Origin: Pseudosulfitobacter pseudonitzschiae
GTDB lineage: Bacteria > Pseudomonadota > Alphaproteobacteria > Rhodobacterales > Rhodobacteraceae
Direction of reading: 5' to 3'
Length of the DNA stretch: 64,000 nucleotides
Assembly (NCBI RefSeq): GCF_900129395.1
Contig: NZ_FQVP01000009.1
Coordinates: forward strand, 1 to 64,000
This document shows positions 23,171-32,478 of the stretch, piece by piece. Numbering within the stretch: the stretch's first letter is position 1; the number at the start of each line of letters is the position of its first letter. The translations under genes were made by a program, and so were the position numbers. The notes below the pieces were generated by a model. That model worked only from the letters and a program-made list of their open reading frames with translations. It made no database searches and was not told where the DNA came from.

Positions 23171-24148
23171 ATGACCATTTCTCGTCGCCATTTCCTTGGC
23201 ACAACCGCTGCGGCCACGTTGGCCACACTTGTCACCCCTACCTTTGCGGCTGGACGCACCTTTTTCGGCATCGCCACAGGCGGCACGGGCGGCACCTACT
23301 ACCCCTTGGGTGGTATGCTGGCACAGCTGATCTCGAACACAGCCGAGTTACCCGACACCAAGATTTCGGCCACAGCGGAAACTGGCAACGCTTCGGTCGC
23401 CAACGCACAGCTTCTGGGCCGTGGCGAAATTGAATCGGCTTTCGTCGCCGCAGACATCCTTGACGCTGCTTCGCGCGGCGTTGGCCAGTTCGACGGGGCA
23501 CCCTTGGAGAACCTGCGCGCCATCGGGGCGCTCTATCCCGAGACTGTGCAACTGGTCGTGCGTGCCGATAGTGGCATCGAGACCTTCGAAGACTTGAAAG
23601 GCAAGTCGATCTCCTCTGGTTCGCCGGGTTCGGGCCAGTGGCAGCTCTTGGGCGATCTGCTGGAAGCCCACGGCATCGCGCGTGAAGAGGTGTCCGAAGA
23701 CTATTCGTCTTTCTCGCAATCCGTGGACAAGATCAAAGACGGCAACCTCGATGCCTCGCTGATCACAGCCGGTCTGCCGACCTCCTCGGTCACCGATCTG
23801 GCCAACGGCCACGACATCCGCATCGTTCCGCTGAACGGTCCGGCCATCGCCAAGTTGCAGGAAACACAGCCCTATTACGCAAATGCCGTGATCGGGGCGG
23901 GTGCCTACAAAGGCGTGGACGCTGACGTCGAAACACTGGCCGTGCGTGCGATCTGGGCCACACATGCCGATGTGCCCGAGGACCTGATCTATGCCGTGAC
24001 CAAGGCGCTGTACGAAAACACCGAGACCTTGGGTCAGGTGCACCCGATGGGCAAACAGATCTCGATCGACAAGGCGCTGGAAAGCGTGTCGATCCCGGTG
24101 CACGACGGTGCGGCTAAATACTACGCGGAAAAGGGCATTTCCCAATAA
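23171..24148 (+). CDS. TAXI-family TRAP transporter solute-binding protein
   Basis: 325 residues. The N-terminus MTISRRHFLGTTAAATLATL with a twin-arginine and cleavage near TFAAG suggests Tat or Sec export to the periplasm. The mature part begins FFGIATGGTGGTYYPLGGML, the TAXI signature, and contains GKSISSGSPGSGQWQLL. GGAGG lies upstream of the ATG. It is the first gene of a three-gene TAXI-TRAP operon. TAXI substrates are mostly unknown (glutamate and other carboxylates are reported); adjacency to hutGF makes a histidine-related amino acid or acid plausible. Confidence 0.92.
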   Translation: MTISRRHFLGTTAAATLATLVTPTFAAGRTFFGIATGGTGGTYYPLGGMLAQLISNTAELPDTKISATAETGNASVANAQLLGRGEIESAFVAADILDAASRGVGQFDGAPLENLRAIGALYPETVQLVVRADSGIETFEDLKGKSISSGSPGSGQWQLLGDLLEAHGIAREEVSEDYSSFSQSVDKIKDGNLDASLITAGLPTSSVTDLANGHDIRIVPLNGPAIAKLQETQPYYANAVIGAGAYKGVDADVETLAVRAIWATHADVPEDLIYAVTKALYENTETLGQVHPMGKQISIDKALESVSIPVHDGAAKYYAEKGISQ

Positions 24149-24654
24149 TGCCTCTGCGCAGCTATCTGCGCAGCGTGGGGGTGGCGGCCTTGACTGCCAT
24201 CCTCTTCCTGCCGTTCGCCCCCTTGCCGGTTCAGGCCGACACGGGCGGCGTCTGGCTGTGCCTGACCGAAACGCGTGGCAAGGGCGCCAACATCGCGCGC
24301 CTGCTCTTGGGCGATCCGGCCACGTTCGAGTTGAGCTTTATCCACTCGGTCTCGCGCACCCCCGTCCGCGATCTCTATCGCGTTGAAAACGGACAGATTG
24401 TACAAACCGCCGAGATTTTCATGGCCCACGGCGCGGGCCTGCCGTCCATCGCAAATGATATGGATGCAACCGGCTGGCGTCACGAAAACGGGACGTTCAT
24501 TCTGGACATGAACCGTTTGACCGGCCCGATCCCCATCCGCATCCAAGCCGAATTCAAGAACACGCTACACATTGCCGGGACCGATCTGCCATTGGCCGAT
24601 CTGGGCCATGCGGCGCTTACCCTTGCCCCGTGCGACGAGGAAATCCTGAAATGA
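24148..24654 (+). CDS. DUF1850 protein of the TAXI-TRAP operon
   Basis: 168 residues. A hydrophobic N-terminal segment (VGVAALTAILFLPFAPLPV) ends at VQA, suggesting export. SFIHSVSRTPVRDLYRVENG is the DUF1850 signature, and HGAGLPS follows. DUF1850 proteins are typically encoded between the TAXI binding protein and the fused permease and may be small transport accessory proteins; the role is unproven. The ATG overlaps the preceding stop (TAATG) and the stop overlaps the permease start (ATGA). Confidence 0.85.
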   Translation: MPLRSYLRSVGVAALTAILFLPFAPLPVQADTGGVWLCLTETRGKGANIARLLLGDPATFELSFIHSVSRTPVRDLYRVENGQIVQTAEIFMAHGAGLPSIANDMDATGWRHENGTFILDMNRLTGPIPIRIQAEFKNTLHIAGTDLPLADLGHAALTLAPCDEEILK

Positions 24655-26882
24655 CCCAACAGACCAATCCCAAATCCGCAGGCGCCCACACCGCGGCCGA
24701 CGGCGACCGCGAATTGTCCGCCGACGAAGTCGAGGCACTGGTACGCGAATACGATTCTGAATCGAATTTCCGCAATCTGGTCGGCCCCACCGCCATGCTG
24801 GTCACCATTGCATCGGTCGCGCTGTCGCTGTTTCACGTCTACACTGCAGGCTTTGGCCTGCTGAATGAGGTGATGCACCGCACGATCCACCTGAGCTTTG
24901 TGATGGGTTTGATCTTTCTGGTGTTCCCGCGCAAACGGGCGGTTGCCACGCCCAAACTCTGGGTTGAATCCGTGATCTTTGCGGGCTTCTATCTGTATAT
25001 CCTGTACGACATCGCCATGACCCTGCCGCCCAGCACGTTGAAAACCGTGTTTGTCGTGGTGGTGATGGCGCTGGTCGCGTTGACGCTTCCGGTCAACCTC
25101 AAGAACGCGGACCCCGGCAAGGTTGCCGTGCGCGATTGGGTCTTTGCCGCCTTTGGTGCGGGGTTTTCGGCCTATCTGACCATCTTTTTCAAACACATCT
25201 TTATCGACAACGTCGGCAGCCCGCCCGAACCTGTCTATATGATGGGCGTCGTCGCCATCATCATGACACTAGAGGCCACGCGCCGCACCATGGGGCCGAT
25301 GCTGGCCTGGATCGGGATCGGCTGCCTGCTTTATGCGCTGGTCGGGCCCTATCTGCCGGGCATTCTGGCCCACCGCGGCTATTCGATCACGCGCATCGTC
25401 AATCACCTATTCATCGGAACCGAAGGCATATACGGCGTCGCGGTCGGCGTTGTTGCGACCTATGTGTTCCACTTTGTCCTGTTCGGCATCCTGGCGCAGA
25501 TGAGCGGGCTGGGGCAGCTGTTCATCGACCTGGCCACCATCATCGCAGGGCGCGCGTCAGGCGGCTCGGCCAAGGTCTCGGTGGTTTCTTCGGGCTTTTT
25601 CGGAATGATCTCCGGCTCGCCCATTGCCAACACGGTGACCACGGGTGCGTTCACGATCCCGCTGATGAAGAAATCGGGGTTCTCCGGCCGCTTTGCTGGC
25701 GCGGTCGAGGCATCGGCCTCGTGCGGGGGGCAGATCACGCCGCCGATCATGGGGGCTTCGGCCTTTGTCATGACCGAAATGCTGGGCATTCCGTATAACG
25801 AGCTGATCCTGATCGCCATCGTACCGGCGTGTTTTCATTACATTGCGATCCTGTTGATGGTGCACCTTGAGGCCAAGAAACTGGGCCTTGAAGGTCTGTC
25901 CAAGGACAAGATCCCGCAGTTCGGTGCCGTGCTGAAAAAATCGTGGCACCTGTTCATCCCGCTGGGGGTCATGGTGGCGATGCTGTTGATGCAGTACACG
26001 CCGTTTCTGGCCGCATTCTGGGGGATCATCCTGACCATCGCTTTCAGCTATGTGCCGTTGGTGATGCGCGCCTTGGGCAATACGGACATGGACACTTCGA
26101 CCGTGCTGACCCCGCCCCGCCTTGTGCGTGGCTTTGAGGATGGCGCGAAATTCGCGCTAGCGATCGGCGCCGCCTGTGCCTGTGTCGGCTTCCTGCTGGG
26201 CATGACCACGCTGACAGGCCTTGGCTTCAAGTTTTCGGGCGCGGTCGTGCAACTGGCGCATGATGTGGCGGGCGTGATCATCGGTCTGGATTTCACCGGC
26301 CTGCTGTCCGAGAACGGCATGGCGCTGTTCTTTGGCCTGATCTTTGTCGCCATCGCCTGTATCATCATGGGTGCGGGCATCCCGACGACGCCCACATATA
26401 TCATCCTCGCCTCGATCGCGGCCCCTGCCTTGATGGAATTCGACGTCCCATTGGTTGCCACGCACTTTTTCGTCTTTTACTTCGGGGTGCTGGCCGACGT
26501 GACGCCTCCCGTGGCGCTTGCGGCATATGCGGCAGCGGGGCTTGCAAGGTCCGAACCGATGTCGACCGGTACGACCGCGTTCCGGCTCTCAATGGGCAAG
26601 GCGCTGGTGCCGTTCATGTTCATCTATGCGCCCAGCCTGTTGTTCGTGAACTTTACATGGGTCGAATTCATCACCGCCCTGCTGTCGGGACTGCTTGGCA
26701 TTCTAGCACTCTCTGCGGCCTATATCGGCTGGTTCCGGCGCGATCTTGTGCTGTGGGAAAAAGCGGCGCTGACGCTCGCGGGCCTGCTGCTGATCTCGAC
26801 CTATTGGGCCGCCATCGCGGTGGGCGTGCTCACACTGGCCTTTGTGCTGTTCCGTCCGGGCACAAGGACCAGCATGGTCTGA
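24651..26882 (+). CDS. Fused DctQ-DctM TRAP permease (TAXI type)
   Basis: 743 residues with many membrane helices. The N-terminal ~250 residues represent the DctQ-like part and the rest is the DctM large subunit. DctM landmarks are GSAKVSVVSSGFFGMISGSP, ASCGGQITPPIMGASAFVM and GAGIPTTPTYIILA. Residues 1-40 are a hydrophilic cytosolic extension. The start at 24651 is chosen from the ATGA overlap with the DUF1850 gene. It is a Na+- or H+-coupled importer working with the TAXI protein. Confidence 0.93.
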   Translation: MTQQTNPKSAGAHTAADGDRELSADEVEALVREYDSESNFRNLVGPTAMLVTIASVALSLFHVYTAGFGLLNEVMHRTIHLSFVMGLIFLVFPRKRAVATPKLWVESVIFAGFYLYILYDIAMTLPPSTLKTVFVVVVMALVALTLPVNLKNADPGKVAVRDWVFAAFGAGFSAYLTIFFKHIFIDNVGSPPEPVYMMGVVAIIMTLEATRRTMGPMLAWIGIGCLLYALVGPYLPGILAHRGYSITRIVNHLFIGTEGIYGVAVGVVATYVFHFVLFGILAQMSGLGQLFIDLATIIAGRASGGSAKVSVVSSGFFGMISGSPIANTVTTGAFTIPLMKKSGFSGRFAGAVEASASCGGQITPPIMGASAFVMTEMLGIPYNELILIAIVPACFHYIAILLMVHLEAKKLGLEGLSKDKIPQFGAVLKKSWHLFIPLGVMVAMLLMQYTPFLAAFWGIILTIAFSYVPLVMRALGNTDMDTSTVLTPPRLVRGFEDGAKFALAIGAACACVGFLLGMTTLTGLGFKFSGAVVQLAHDVAGVIIGLDFTGLLSENGMALFFGLIFVAIACIIMGAGIPTTPTYIILASIAAPALMEFDVPLVATHFFVFYFGVLADVTPPVALAAYAAAGLARSEPMSTGTTAFRLSMGKALVPFMFIYAPSLLFVNFTWVEFITALLSGLLGILALSAAYIGWFRRDLVLWEKAALTLAGLLLISTYWAAIAVGVLTLAFVLFRPGTRTSMV

Positions 26883-26893
26883 GGAGACAAGGT

Positions 26894-26931
26894 GCGGTCA
26901 CTGGCCTTGTCCCGGCAAGGCCAATGACCGC
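26894..26931. terminator. Bidirectional hairpin between convergent genes
   Basis: GCGGTCACTGGCCTTG (26894-26909) pairs with CAAGGCCAATGACCGC (26916-26931) over 16 positions with one mismatch. The loop is TCCCGG. It fills the 52-base gap between the TRAP permease and the convergent CoA-transferase gene. No T-tract is present. Confidence 0.65.
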
Positions 26932-26934
26932 GCG

Positions 26935-28137
26935 TCAGATCACCTTTGCAGACCGCAGGGCATCCAGCGTGTCTTGTGAATATCCCGCCGCCCTCAGCAC
27001 TGCATCGGTATCGGCCCCAAGCTGTTGGGGCATCAGCTCCGAGGTGCTGTTCGCGCCGTTGACCTTAAAGCTCATGGTCGGGATGTGAATTGTCCCTTCA
27101 TGGCCGTCGACGTGGATTTCCCGGGTCAGCCCCCGTGCGGCGATTTGAGGCTCTGCCAGCATTTCGTCCAGACCGCGAATCCGCCCTGCTGGGACCGCTG
27201 CCACGGCAAGAACATCTTCCCAATGCATGGCAGGTTCCGTCAGGAATGTCTCTTCCAGCGATTCACGCAGGCTTTTCCAGTTCGCATGGCGCTCTGCGAC
27301 AGTCTCCCATCGAGGATCTTGCAGAATGTCCTCTCGCCCGATGGCCATACACATGTCGCGGAACTGCGCATCGTGGTTCGCGGCCAGCATCAGAATACCA
27401 TCGGCAGTTTCAAATGCACCCGACGAAGGACTGGCGCTCCACGCTTCGTTTCCGTTCTGGACGGGCTTCCACCCGGTGGTCAGATGTGTGGTCATCAATG
27501 ACGCCATAAGCGTCATCGCCGTATCCAGCATCGCCACATCCACATGCACGGCAGTCTTTATGCGGTCCACTTCGCGCAAGGCTGCCATGATCGCCATCGC
27601 AGCGTTCATTCCGGTGGCATAGTCGATATAGGGTGCGCCCACCTTGACCGGACCGTCGCCGGGTTTTCCGGTGGTCAGCATGATGCCGCACATACCCTGG
27701 ATCACGTGATCATAGGCCGGACGGTTGCTGAACGGACCATCCTGACCGAATGCAGAAATTGAGCAATATACCAACTTCGGATTAATTCCGCGCAGCGCCT
27801 CGAACCCCAGCCCAAGCCGTTCCGCAACACCCGGCTTGAAGTTCTCTACAAAAACATCTGCATCGGCCATCAACTGACGCGCGACTGCGAGGCCCTCAGG
27901 TGTTTTCAAGTCCAGCGTGACAGACCTTTTGCCCGCGTTGTGCCCCAGAAACCCCAACGCCATGCGCTGCTCGGCCAACCCGGGCAAGGGGCCTCCCGTG
28001 CGAGTCCAATCACCTTCGCCCGGCTTTTCGATCTTGATGACCTCTGCGCCCATCAAGGCGAGTTGATAGGTGGCATAAGGTCCCGCCAGAACCTGGCTGA
28101 GATCAATCACGCGAATGCCTTTGAGTGGCTGAAACAT
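26935..28137 (-). CDS. CaiB/BaiF family CoA-transferase
   Basis: 400 residues, class III CoA-transferase. The N-terminus GIRVIDLSQVLAGPYATYQL, VIKIEKPGEGDWTR and VTLDLKTPEG are family motifs. The catalytic Asp is in APYIDYATGMNAAMA (near 169). It transfers CoA between carboxylic acids. It is the last gene of a tctB-tctA-tctC-caiB unit, 88 bases after tctC, so it probably activates the carboxylate imported by that transporter. Substrate is not predictable. Confidence 0.88.
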   Translation of the reverse strand: MFQPLKGIRVIDLSQVLAGPYATYQLALMGAEVIKIEKPGEGDWTRTGGPLPGLAEQRMALGFLGHNAGKRSVTLDLKTPEGLAVARQLMADADVFVENFKPGVAERLGLGFEALRGINPKLVYCSISAFGQDGPFSNRPAYDHVIQGMCGIMLTTGKPGDGPVKVGAPYIDYATGMNAAMAIMAALREVDRIKTAVHVDVAMLDTAMTLMASLMTTHLTTGWKPVQNGNEAWSASPSSGAFETADGILMLAANHDAQFRDMCMAIGREDILQDPRWETVAERHANWKSLRESLEETFLTEPAMHWEDVLAVAAVPAGRIRGLDEMLAEPQIAARGLTREIHVDGHEGTIHIPTMSFKVNGANSTSELMPQQLGADTDAVLRAAGYSQDTLDALRSAKVI

Positions 28138-28224
28138 GGTCTGCTTTACCTTGGGAATGCTGTGAGAGAAGGGACGGCTCGGGCCATTCGGTCGGCCCGA
28201 GCCGCGGGCGCTGATGCAGGTCGC

Positions 28225-29187
28225 TTATTGCGGTTCGATGCCGGCGTTTTCAAAGATCGCTTGGTTCTGCGTATAGCTTTCGCTAACCTCGGCGGCGGCG
28301 GCGTCCAGATCTTTGTAGAGGATAGGAATGTTTGCCGCCGGCACGACCTTGGCAAAGTCCGCGTCAGTTTCCGCGGCCTTTAGGGCGGTGCTCAAACGTT
28401 CCAATGCCGCACGCGGAGTACCTTTGGGCAGGATCAGCGTGGTACGCGAGTCCATGCCCAGCGGATAGCCTGCCTCGTTGATGGTTTCGACCTCGGGCGC
28501 CGACGGGTGACGGAATGTGGTCAGCGCAACAATGGATTTCAACTCGTCGGGATATTTGTAGTGAATGCCACCGGACAGAACCAAAGCCACCTGCTTGCCC
28601 AGAAGCGCGTTCATCATATCGCCACCGCCCTTAAGCGGCACGATATTCACATCCAGCCCTTCCTTTTTGGCGATGACTTCCATGATCATGCGCGCTGTCG
28701 GGCTAAGTGATCCATAGCTGAAACCGGGATTCCCTTTTGCCCAAGCGACAAATTCCGCAAGCGTATCGTAAGGCGCGTCTTTTTGCGTTGCCAGCGACAC
28801 CTGATAGGCGGTGATCATGCCTGCGTATTCGAAATCGTCCGGCGTGAACGTCACCCGCTTCATCATGAAAGGCTCAGTGTTGATCACACTGTTGGAATGA
28901 AACAGGATCGTATAGCCGTCCGGTTTTGCCTTCTGAAGCTCGTGCGCTGCCAGAATACCACCGCCGCCGGGTTTGTTCACCACATTGACCGGAACACCAA
29001 GCTGGCCGGACAGAACCCGGGCCACGCCGCGCGCCACCAAATCAGTCTGCCCTCCTGCCTTGTATCCCACAAGCACAGTCAGCGGGCGATCCGGGTACTC
29101 TTGCGCATGGGCCGCGTTTAGCCCGGTCAGCGCCATCAAGGCCACGGCTGCGACCCTTAAAAGCGTTCTTCGTTTGGTTGTGTACAT
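28225..29187 (-). CDS. Tripartite tricarboxylate transporter substrate-binding protein (TctC family)
   Basis: 320 residues. The signal peptide (RRTLLRVAAVALMALTGLNA, cleavage after AHA) leads into YPDRPLTVLVGYKAGGQTD, the Bug/TctC N-terminus. NVVNKPGGGGILAAHEL and DGYTILFHSNS are family blocks. GGGAGG lies upstream of the ATG. The protein binds a carboxylate in the periplasm and delivers it to TctAB. It lies 18 bases after tctA. Confidence 0.9.
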   Translation of the reverse strand: MYTTKRRTLLRVAAVALMALTGLNAAHAQEYPDRPLTVLVGYKAGGQTDLVARGVARVLSGQLGVPVNVVNKPGGGGILAAHELQKAKPDGYTILFHSNSVINTEPFMMKRVTFTPDDFEYAGMITAYQVSLATQKDAPYDTLAEFVAWAKGNPGFSYGSLSPTARMIMEVIAKKEGLDVNIVPLKGGGDMMNALLGKQVALVLSGGIHYKYPDELKSIVALTTFRHPSAPEVETINEAGYPLGMDSRTTLILPKGTPRAALERLSTALKAAETDADFAKVVPAANIPILYKDLDAAAAEVSESYTQNQAIFENAGIEPQ

Positions 29188-29205
29188 CTGTTTTCCTCCC
29201 AGTTT

Positions 29206-30741
29206 TCAGATTTGCGATTGTTTGGTCGTGCCCACGTCCAACGCCACCTTTTGCGCGGCAAGACGACTGTTGGTCCGGTTGATCCAGAACACCGTGACGA
29301 CGGTCAGCACGGCAAAGCCGATAGCAATCGGATGCGCCGGCAGACGCATGACGTCGTGATCCAGGATTTGAAGGGACTGGCGAAAGGTCAGTTCGAGATT
29401 GGGACCAATCACAAAACCGATCAAAAAGGTGACAAAGGAAAAGTCCAGCTTGCGCGAGAAATAGCCCAGCAGCGCAAAGCCCAGCATGAGATAGATCGAG
29501 AACAGCGTGTTCGTGTCCATGTAGGCCCCGACACAGCACAGGAACAGCACAACCGGAATGATCAGCCGGATCGGCACGCGGATAATCTGCGCGAAAATGC
29601 GTTGGCCAGTGTAGCCGACAATCAGCAGGATTAGGCTGGCGCAAAGCATCGCGGCATAGAGATCGGCTACCATCTGCGGCTGTTCTATGAACATCATCGG
29701 TCCCGGCGTCAGCCCGTGCAGGACCAGCGCAGAAATCAATATCGCCGCGATCACGCTGCCCGGAATGCCCAATGCGAACAGCGGCACAAAGCTTGCCGGG
29801 ACCACCGCGTTGTCCGCGCTTTCGGCTGCGGCGACACCTTCGATCATACCGGTACCGAATTCTTCAGGCGTCTTCGAAGCCCGTTGCGTCGCCCCGTAAG
29901 ACAGAAAAGACCCGACACTGGCGCCCAAGCCCGGCAGGATGCCGACCACCGACCCGATCAGCGTGCCGCGCCCGATCACCGGTAGGCACCGGCGCCATTC
30001 TACCAGCGTAACCCGCCGATCATCCGGCGAGGAGCTGTCGTTGATTTTTTCGGCTTCGCTGTCGATGCTGTGGGCATTGCCGGCCTGAATGACCATTTCG
30101 GAAATTGCCAACATCCCGATCGCCATCGGTACGAGCGAAATGCCGTCATCCAGTTCCAACAGGCCAAAGGTCATGCGCGGGATAAAGGTTTCTGTTTCTA
30201 TCCCGATGGTCGCGAAAAATACGCCAAAGGCGGCCGCGATCAGACCCTTGAGCATGGAACGCCCGGCCAGCCCTCCGATGAACGTCAATGAAAACAGCAA
30301 AATTGCGCATAGCTCGACCGGGCCGATCAAGAGCGCGTAGCGCGCCAGAGGTGCAGCCAGGGCGATCAGGACCAGCGTGGAAAGGAAATCGCCAATAACC
30401 GAGGCGAACAGTCCCATCTTGAGCGCCTTCTGGGCCTTGCCCTGCCGTGCCAACGGATAGCCATCGAGGGCCGTGGGTGCCGAAGACGGCTCTCCGGGTG
30501 TATTTAACAGGATGGCCGATACGGCACTGCCCGCCGCGCTGCCTTTGGCAATTCCGATCAGCAAAGCAATGGCCGCGACCGGCTGCAGGTAGAACGTCAT
30601 GGGGATCGCCACGGCGACGCCGGTGGCCTTGCCCAACCCCGGCAGAGCACCAAGGACATAGCCAAGAGTAACGCCGACGGTCACCCAGAACAAAGTGACC
30701 GGCGTCAGAACGTTTTGAAAGCCGACAAGAAGATGTTCCAT
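29206..30741 (-). CDS. Tripartite tricarboxylate transporter large permease (TctA family)
   Basis: 511 residues with about 10-12 membrane segments. TctA motifs are LGYVLGALPGLGKATGVAVA, GKGSAAGSAVSAILLNTPGE-like IAKGSAAGSAVSAILLNTPG, and GSVVGILPGLGASVGSFLSY. It imports carboxylates using the ion gradient. Its start lies 7 bases from the tctB stop. Order tctB-tctA-tctC differs from the more common tctC-tctB-tctA. Confidence 0.92.
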   Translation of the reverse strand: MEHLLVGFQNVLTPVTLFWVTVGVTLGYVLGALPGLGKATGVAVAIPMTFYLQPVAAIALLIGIAKGSAAGSAVSAILLNTPGEPSSAPTALDGYPLARQGKAQKALKMGLFASVIGDFLSTLVLIALAAPLARYALLIGPVELCAILLFSLTFIGGLAGRSMLKGLIAAAFGVFFATIGIETETFIPRMTFGLLELDDGISLVPMAIGMLAISEMVIQAGNAHSIDSEAEKINDSSSPDDRRVTLVEWRRCLPVIGRGTLIGSVVGILPGLGASVGSFLSYGATQRASKTPEEFGTGMIEGVAAAESADNAVVPASFVPLFALGIPGSVIAAILISALVLHGLTPGPMMFIEQPQMVADLYAAMLCASLILLIVGYTGQRIFAQIIRVPIRLIIPVVLFLCCVGAYMDTNTLFSIYLMLGFALLGYFSRKLDFSFVTFLIGFVIGPNLELTFRQSLQILDHDVMRLPAHPIAIGFAVLTVVTVFWINRTNSRLAAQKVALDVGTTKQSQI

Positions 30742-30748
30742 GCCCCGG

Positions 30749-31198
30749 TCACACGATCGCGGTGCCGAGCACTTTGTAGAAAAGCACCCAGATCGCCAGC
30801 AACAAACCGGCGGGCATCAAAACCAGGATCAAAGGCCGGCGTTCACCCAGAAGAACAAGGGTCCCAGCAATCAGAACGATTCCCGCACCAAGCGGTGTGC
30901 CAAGCCAAAACAGGACCAACGCGACGATAAAGACCGCTGAAACCTTCAGCAACGCAATCAATTCGCTGCGTGAAAACACTGCATCGGGCAGCAACGGCGG
31001 CGCACCCGCCTTGCGCAGGCTTTTCACAATCAGCAGCCCTGACAATCCGACAATGATGATCATCGCAAGATTGGGAACCAGTCGAGGCGAAACATAGCCG
31101 GTCGGGGCCTGCTCAATCTGCAATGGGATCACAAATGCCAGCATCATTAGCCCGAAGACCGCCAGCACAATCCCCGATATTAGGTCTGCACGTTTCAT
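30749..31198 (-). CDS. Tripartite tricarboxylate transporter small permease (TctB family)
   Basis: 149 residues with four predicted membrane helices: ISGIVLAVFGLMMLAFVIPL, LAMIIIVGLSGLLIV, VSAVFIVALVLFWLG, and LVLMPAGLLLAIWVLFY. GYVSPRLVPNL after the first helix is typical of TctB. The start at 31198 (MKRADLISG) is preceded by GGGGAGG. It is the first gene of the operon, divergent from the LysR gene. Confidence 0.85.
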   Translation of the reverse strand: MKRADLISGIVLAVFGLMMLAFVIPLQIEQAPTGYVSPRLVPNLAMIIIVGLSGLLIVKSLRKAGAPPLLPDAVFSRSELIALLKVSAVFIVALVLFWLGTPLGAGIVLIAGTLVLLGERRPLILVLMPAGLLLAIWVLFYKVLGTAIV

Positions 31199-31368
31199 AG
31201 TTTTCCTCCCCTTCGACAGCTTGCGCGCAAAATCGACCGACCTTTCGCGCATCACAGTCATTGCTGCCAGCACCATCTCAGTAGCCCCGGCTCTCCCCTG
31301 CTTCAGGGGTAACGAAGCTCAGCTAAAAGGAGTAGCCGGAAGATTCTTGAATGTGATAGAAATTCATT

Positions 31369-32328
31369 ATGACCAGTTCAGCCCCCCATCTCGACCGGCT
31401 TCGTTTGCGCCAGCTTCGTCTGCTTGAGCTGATCGACACCCATCGGTCCTTACGGGCGGTGGGCGAAGTGATGAACCTGACCCAACCGGCTGTTTCGCAG
31501 ATGCTGAAAGATCTCGAATTTGCTTTTGGTGTCACATTGGTAGACCGGTCAGTCCGTGGCGCGATGCTCGGCCCGCTGGGACAACTCGCCTTGCAGAGGG
31601 CCCGTACGGGGCTGGCAATCTTTGACAACCTTGCGGCGGATTTGCACGCTGATCTACCAACTGTTGTGCGTGTCGGAACCAATCCCGCCGTCATGCTGGA
31701 TCTTGTGCCGTCCGCCTTGCACCATATGGAAGCGCATCGCGCCAACATCCGCTTTCGCCTTGAGGCTGGAACGGTCGGCAACATGATGTCCGGTCTGCTC
31801 AACGGTGATCTGGATTGCTATGTCGGGCGTGTCGACTGGACCGCGACGCCTGAGCAAATGGCTGAAACATTGCGGTACGACCCTCTGACCGAGACCAGCC
31901 TTGTCGTGGCCTGCTCGGTCGATCACCCTCTTGCAAACCGCTCCAGTGTCTCCGCTACAGAGTTGGCACAATGGCCCTGGACCTTGCCGTCTGGTGATAC
32001 GAACAACCGCCGCAGCATCGAAACAGCCTTTCGCAATTGTGGCGTGCAAGCGCCGGTTCCGGTGGTCGAGGTTTCGGCCGATCCCACGTCACTTTTGCGC
32101 CTGACCCAAAAGATCGAGCTTCTGACCTGTCTGCCAAAGATCGTTCTGGACACCTATGCAGCCGAGGGCCGGATCGTGCCGCTGGTCACCCCCGACCTTG
32201 ATTTCCTGCGCATCCAGACATGTTTTGTCACCCTGCGGGAAAACGACACCCTGCAATCTTTGCAAATGCTACGCGAGGCATTGGTGCACGTCTGCTTGGA
32301 ACGCCCGGACGTGACTGAGGGCGGCTAG
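31369..32328 (+). CDS. LysR-family transcriptional regulator
   Basis: 319 residues. The winged HTH is at ~10-70 (RLRQLRLLELIDTHRSLRAV, MNLTQPAVSQMLKDLE), followed by a substrate-binding effector domain (VVRVGTNPAVMLDLVPSALH, DCYVGRVDW). It diverges from tctB across a 170-base gap and is the obvious candidate controller of the tct-caiB operon. A small inverted repeat TGAAT-N9-ATTCA (31348-31366) just before its ATG may serve autoregulation. Confidence 0.9.
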   Translation: MTSSAPHLDRLRLRQLRLLELIDTHRSLRAVGEVMNLTQPAVSQMLKDLEFAFGVTLVDRSVRGAMLGPLGQLALQRARTGLAIFDNLAADLHADLPTVVRVGTNPAVMLDLVPSALHHMEAHRANIRFRLEAGTVGNMMSGLLNGDLDCYVGRVDWTATPEQMAETLRYDPLTETSLVVACSVDHPLANRSSVSATELAQWPWTLPSGDTNNRRSIETAFRNCGVQAPVPVVEVSADPTSLLRLTQKIELLTCLPKIVLDTYAAEGRIVPLVTPDLDFLRIQTCFVTLRENDTLQSLQMLREALVHVCLERPDVTEGG

Positions 32329-32478
32329 GGGGCGCAGCCGTGCCAGAATAAGGGTCGCAAACACAGATCAGAAACGCCCGCCATTTTTAAAAAAACAATA
32401 GCCAACAAAAATACTCAGGATTGTAAAACCCCCTGCCCCCCTCTAGGTTCGCCACCGAATCGCAAGAGGAAGCAACGG

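Noticed and set aside
32329-32478. Fur-, Irr- or RirA-type iron box before the siderophore operon
   Set aside because: The gap is AT-rich, but I could not find a convincing Irr (ICE) or Fur-type palindrome by eye, so no site is claimed.
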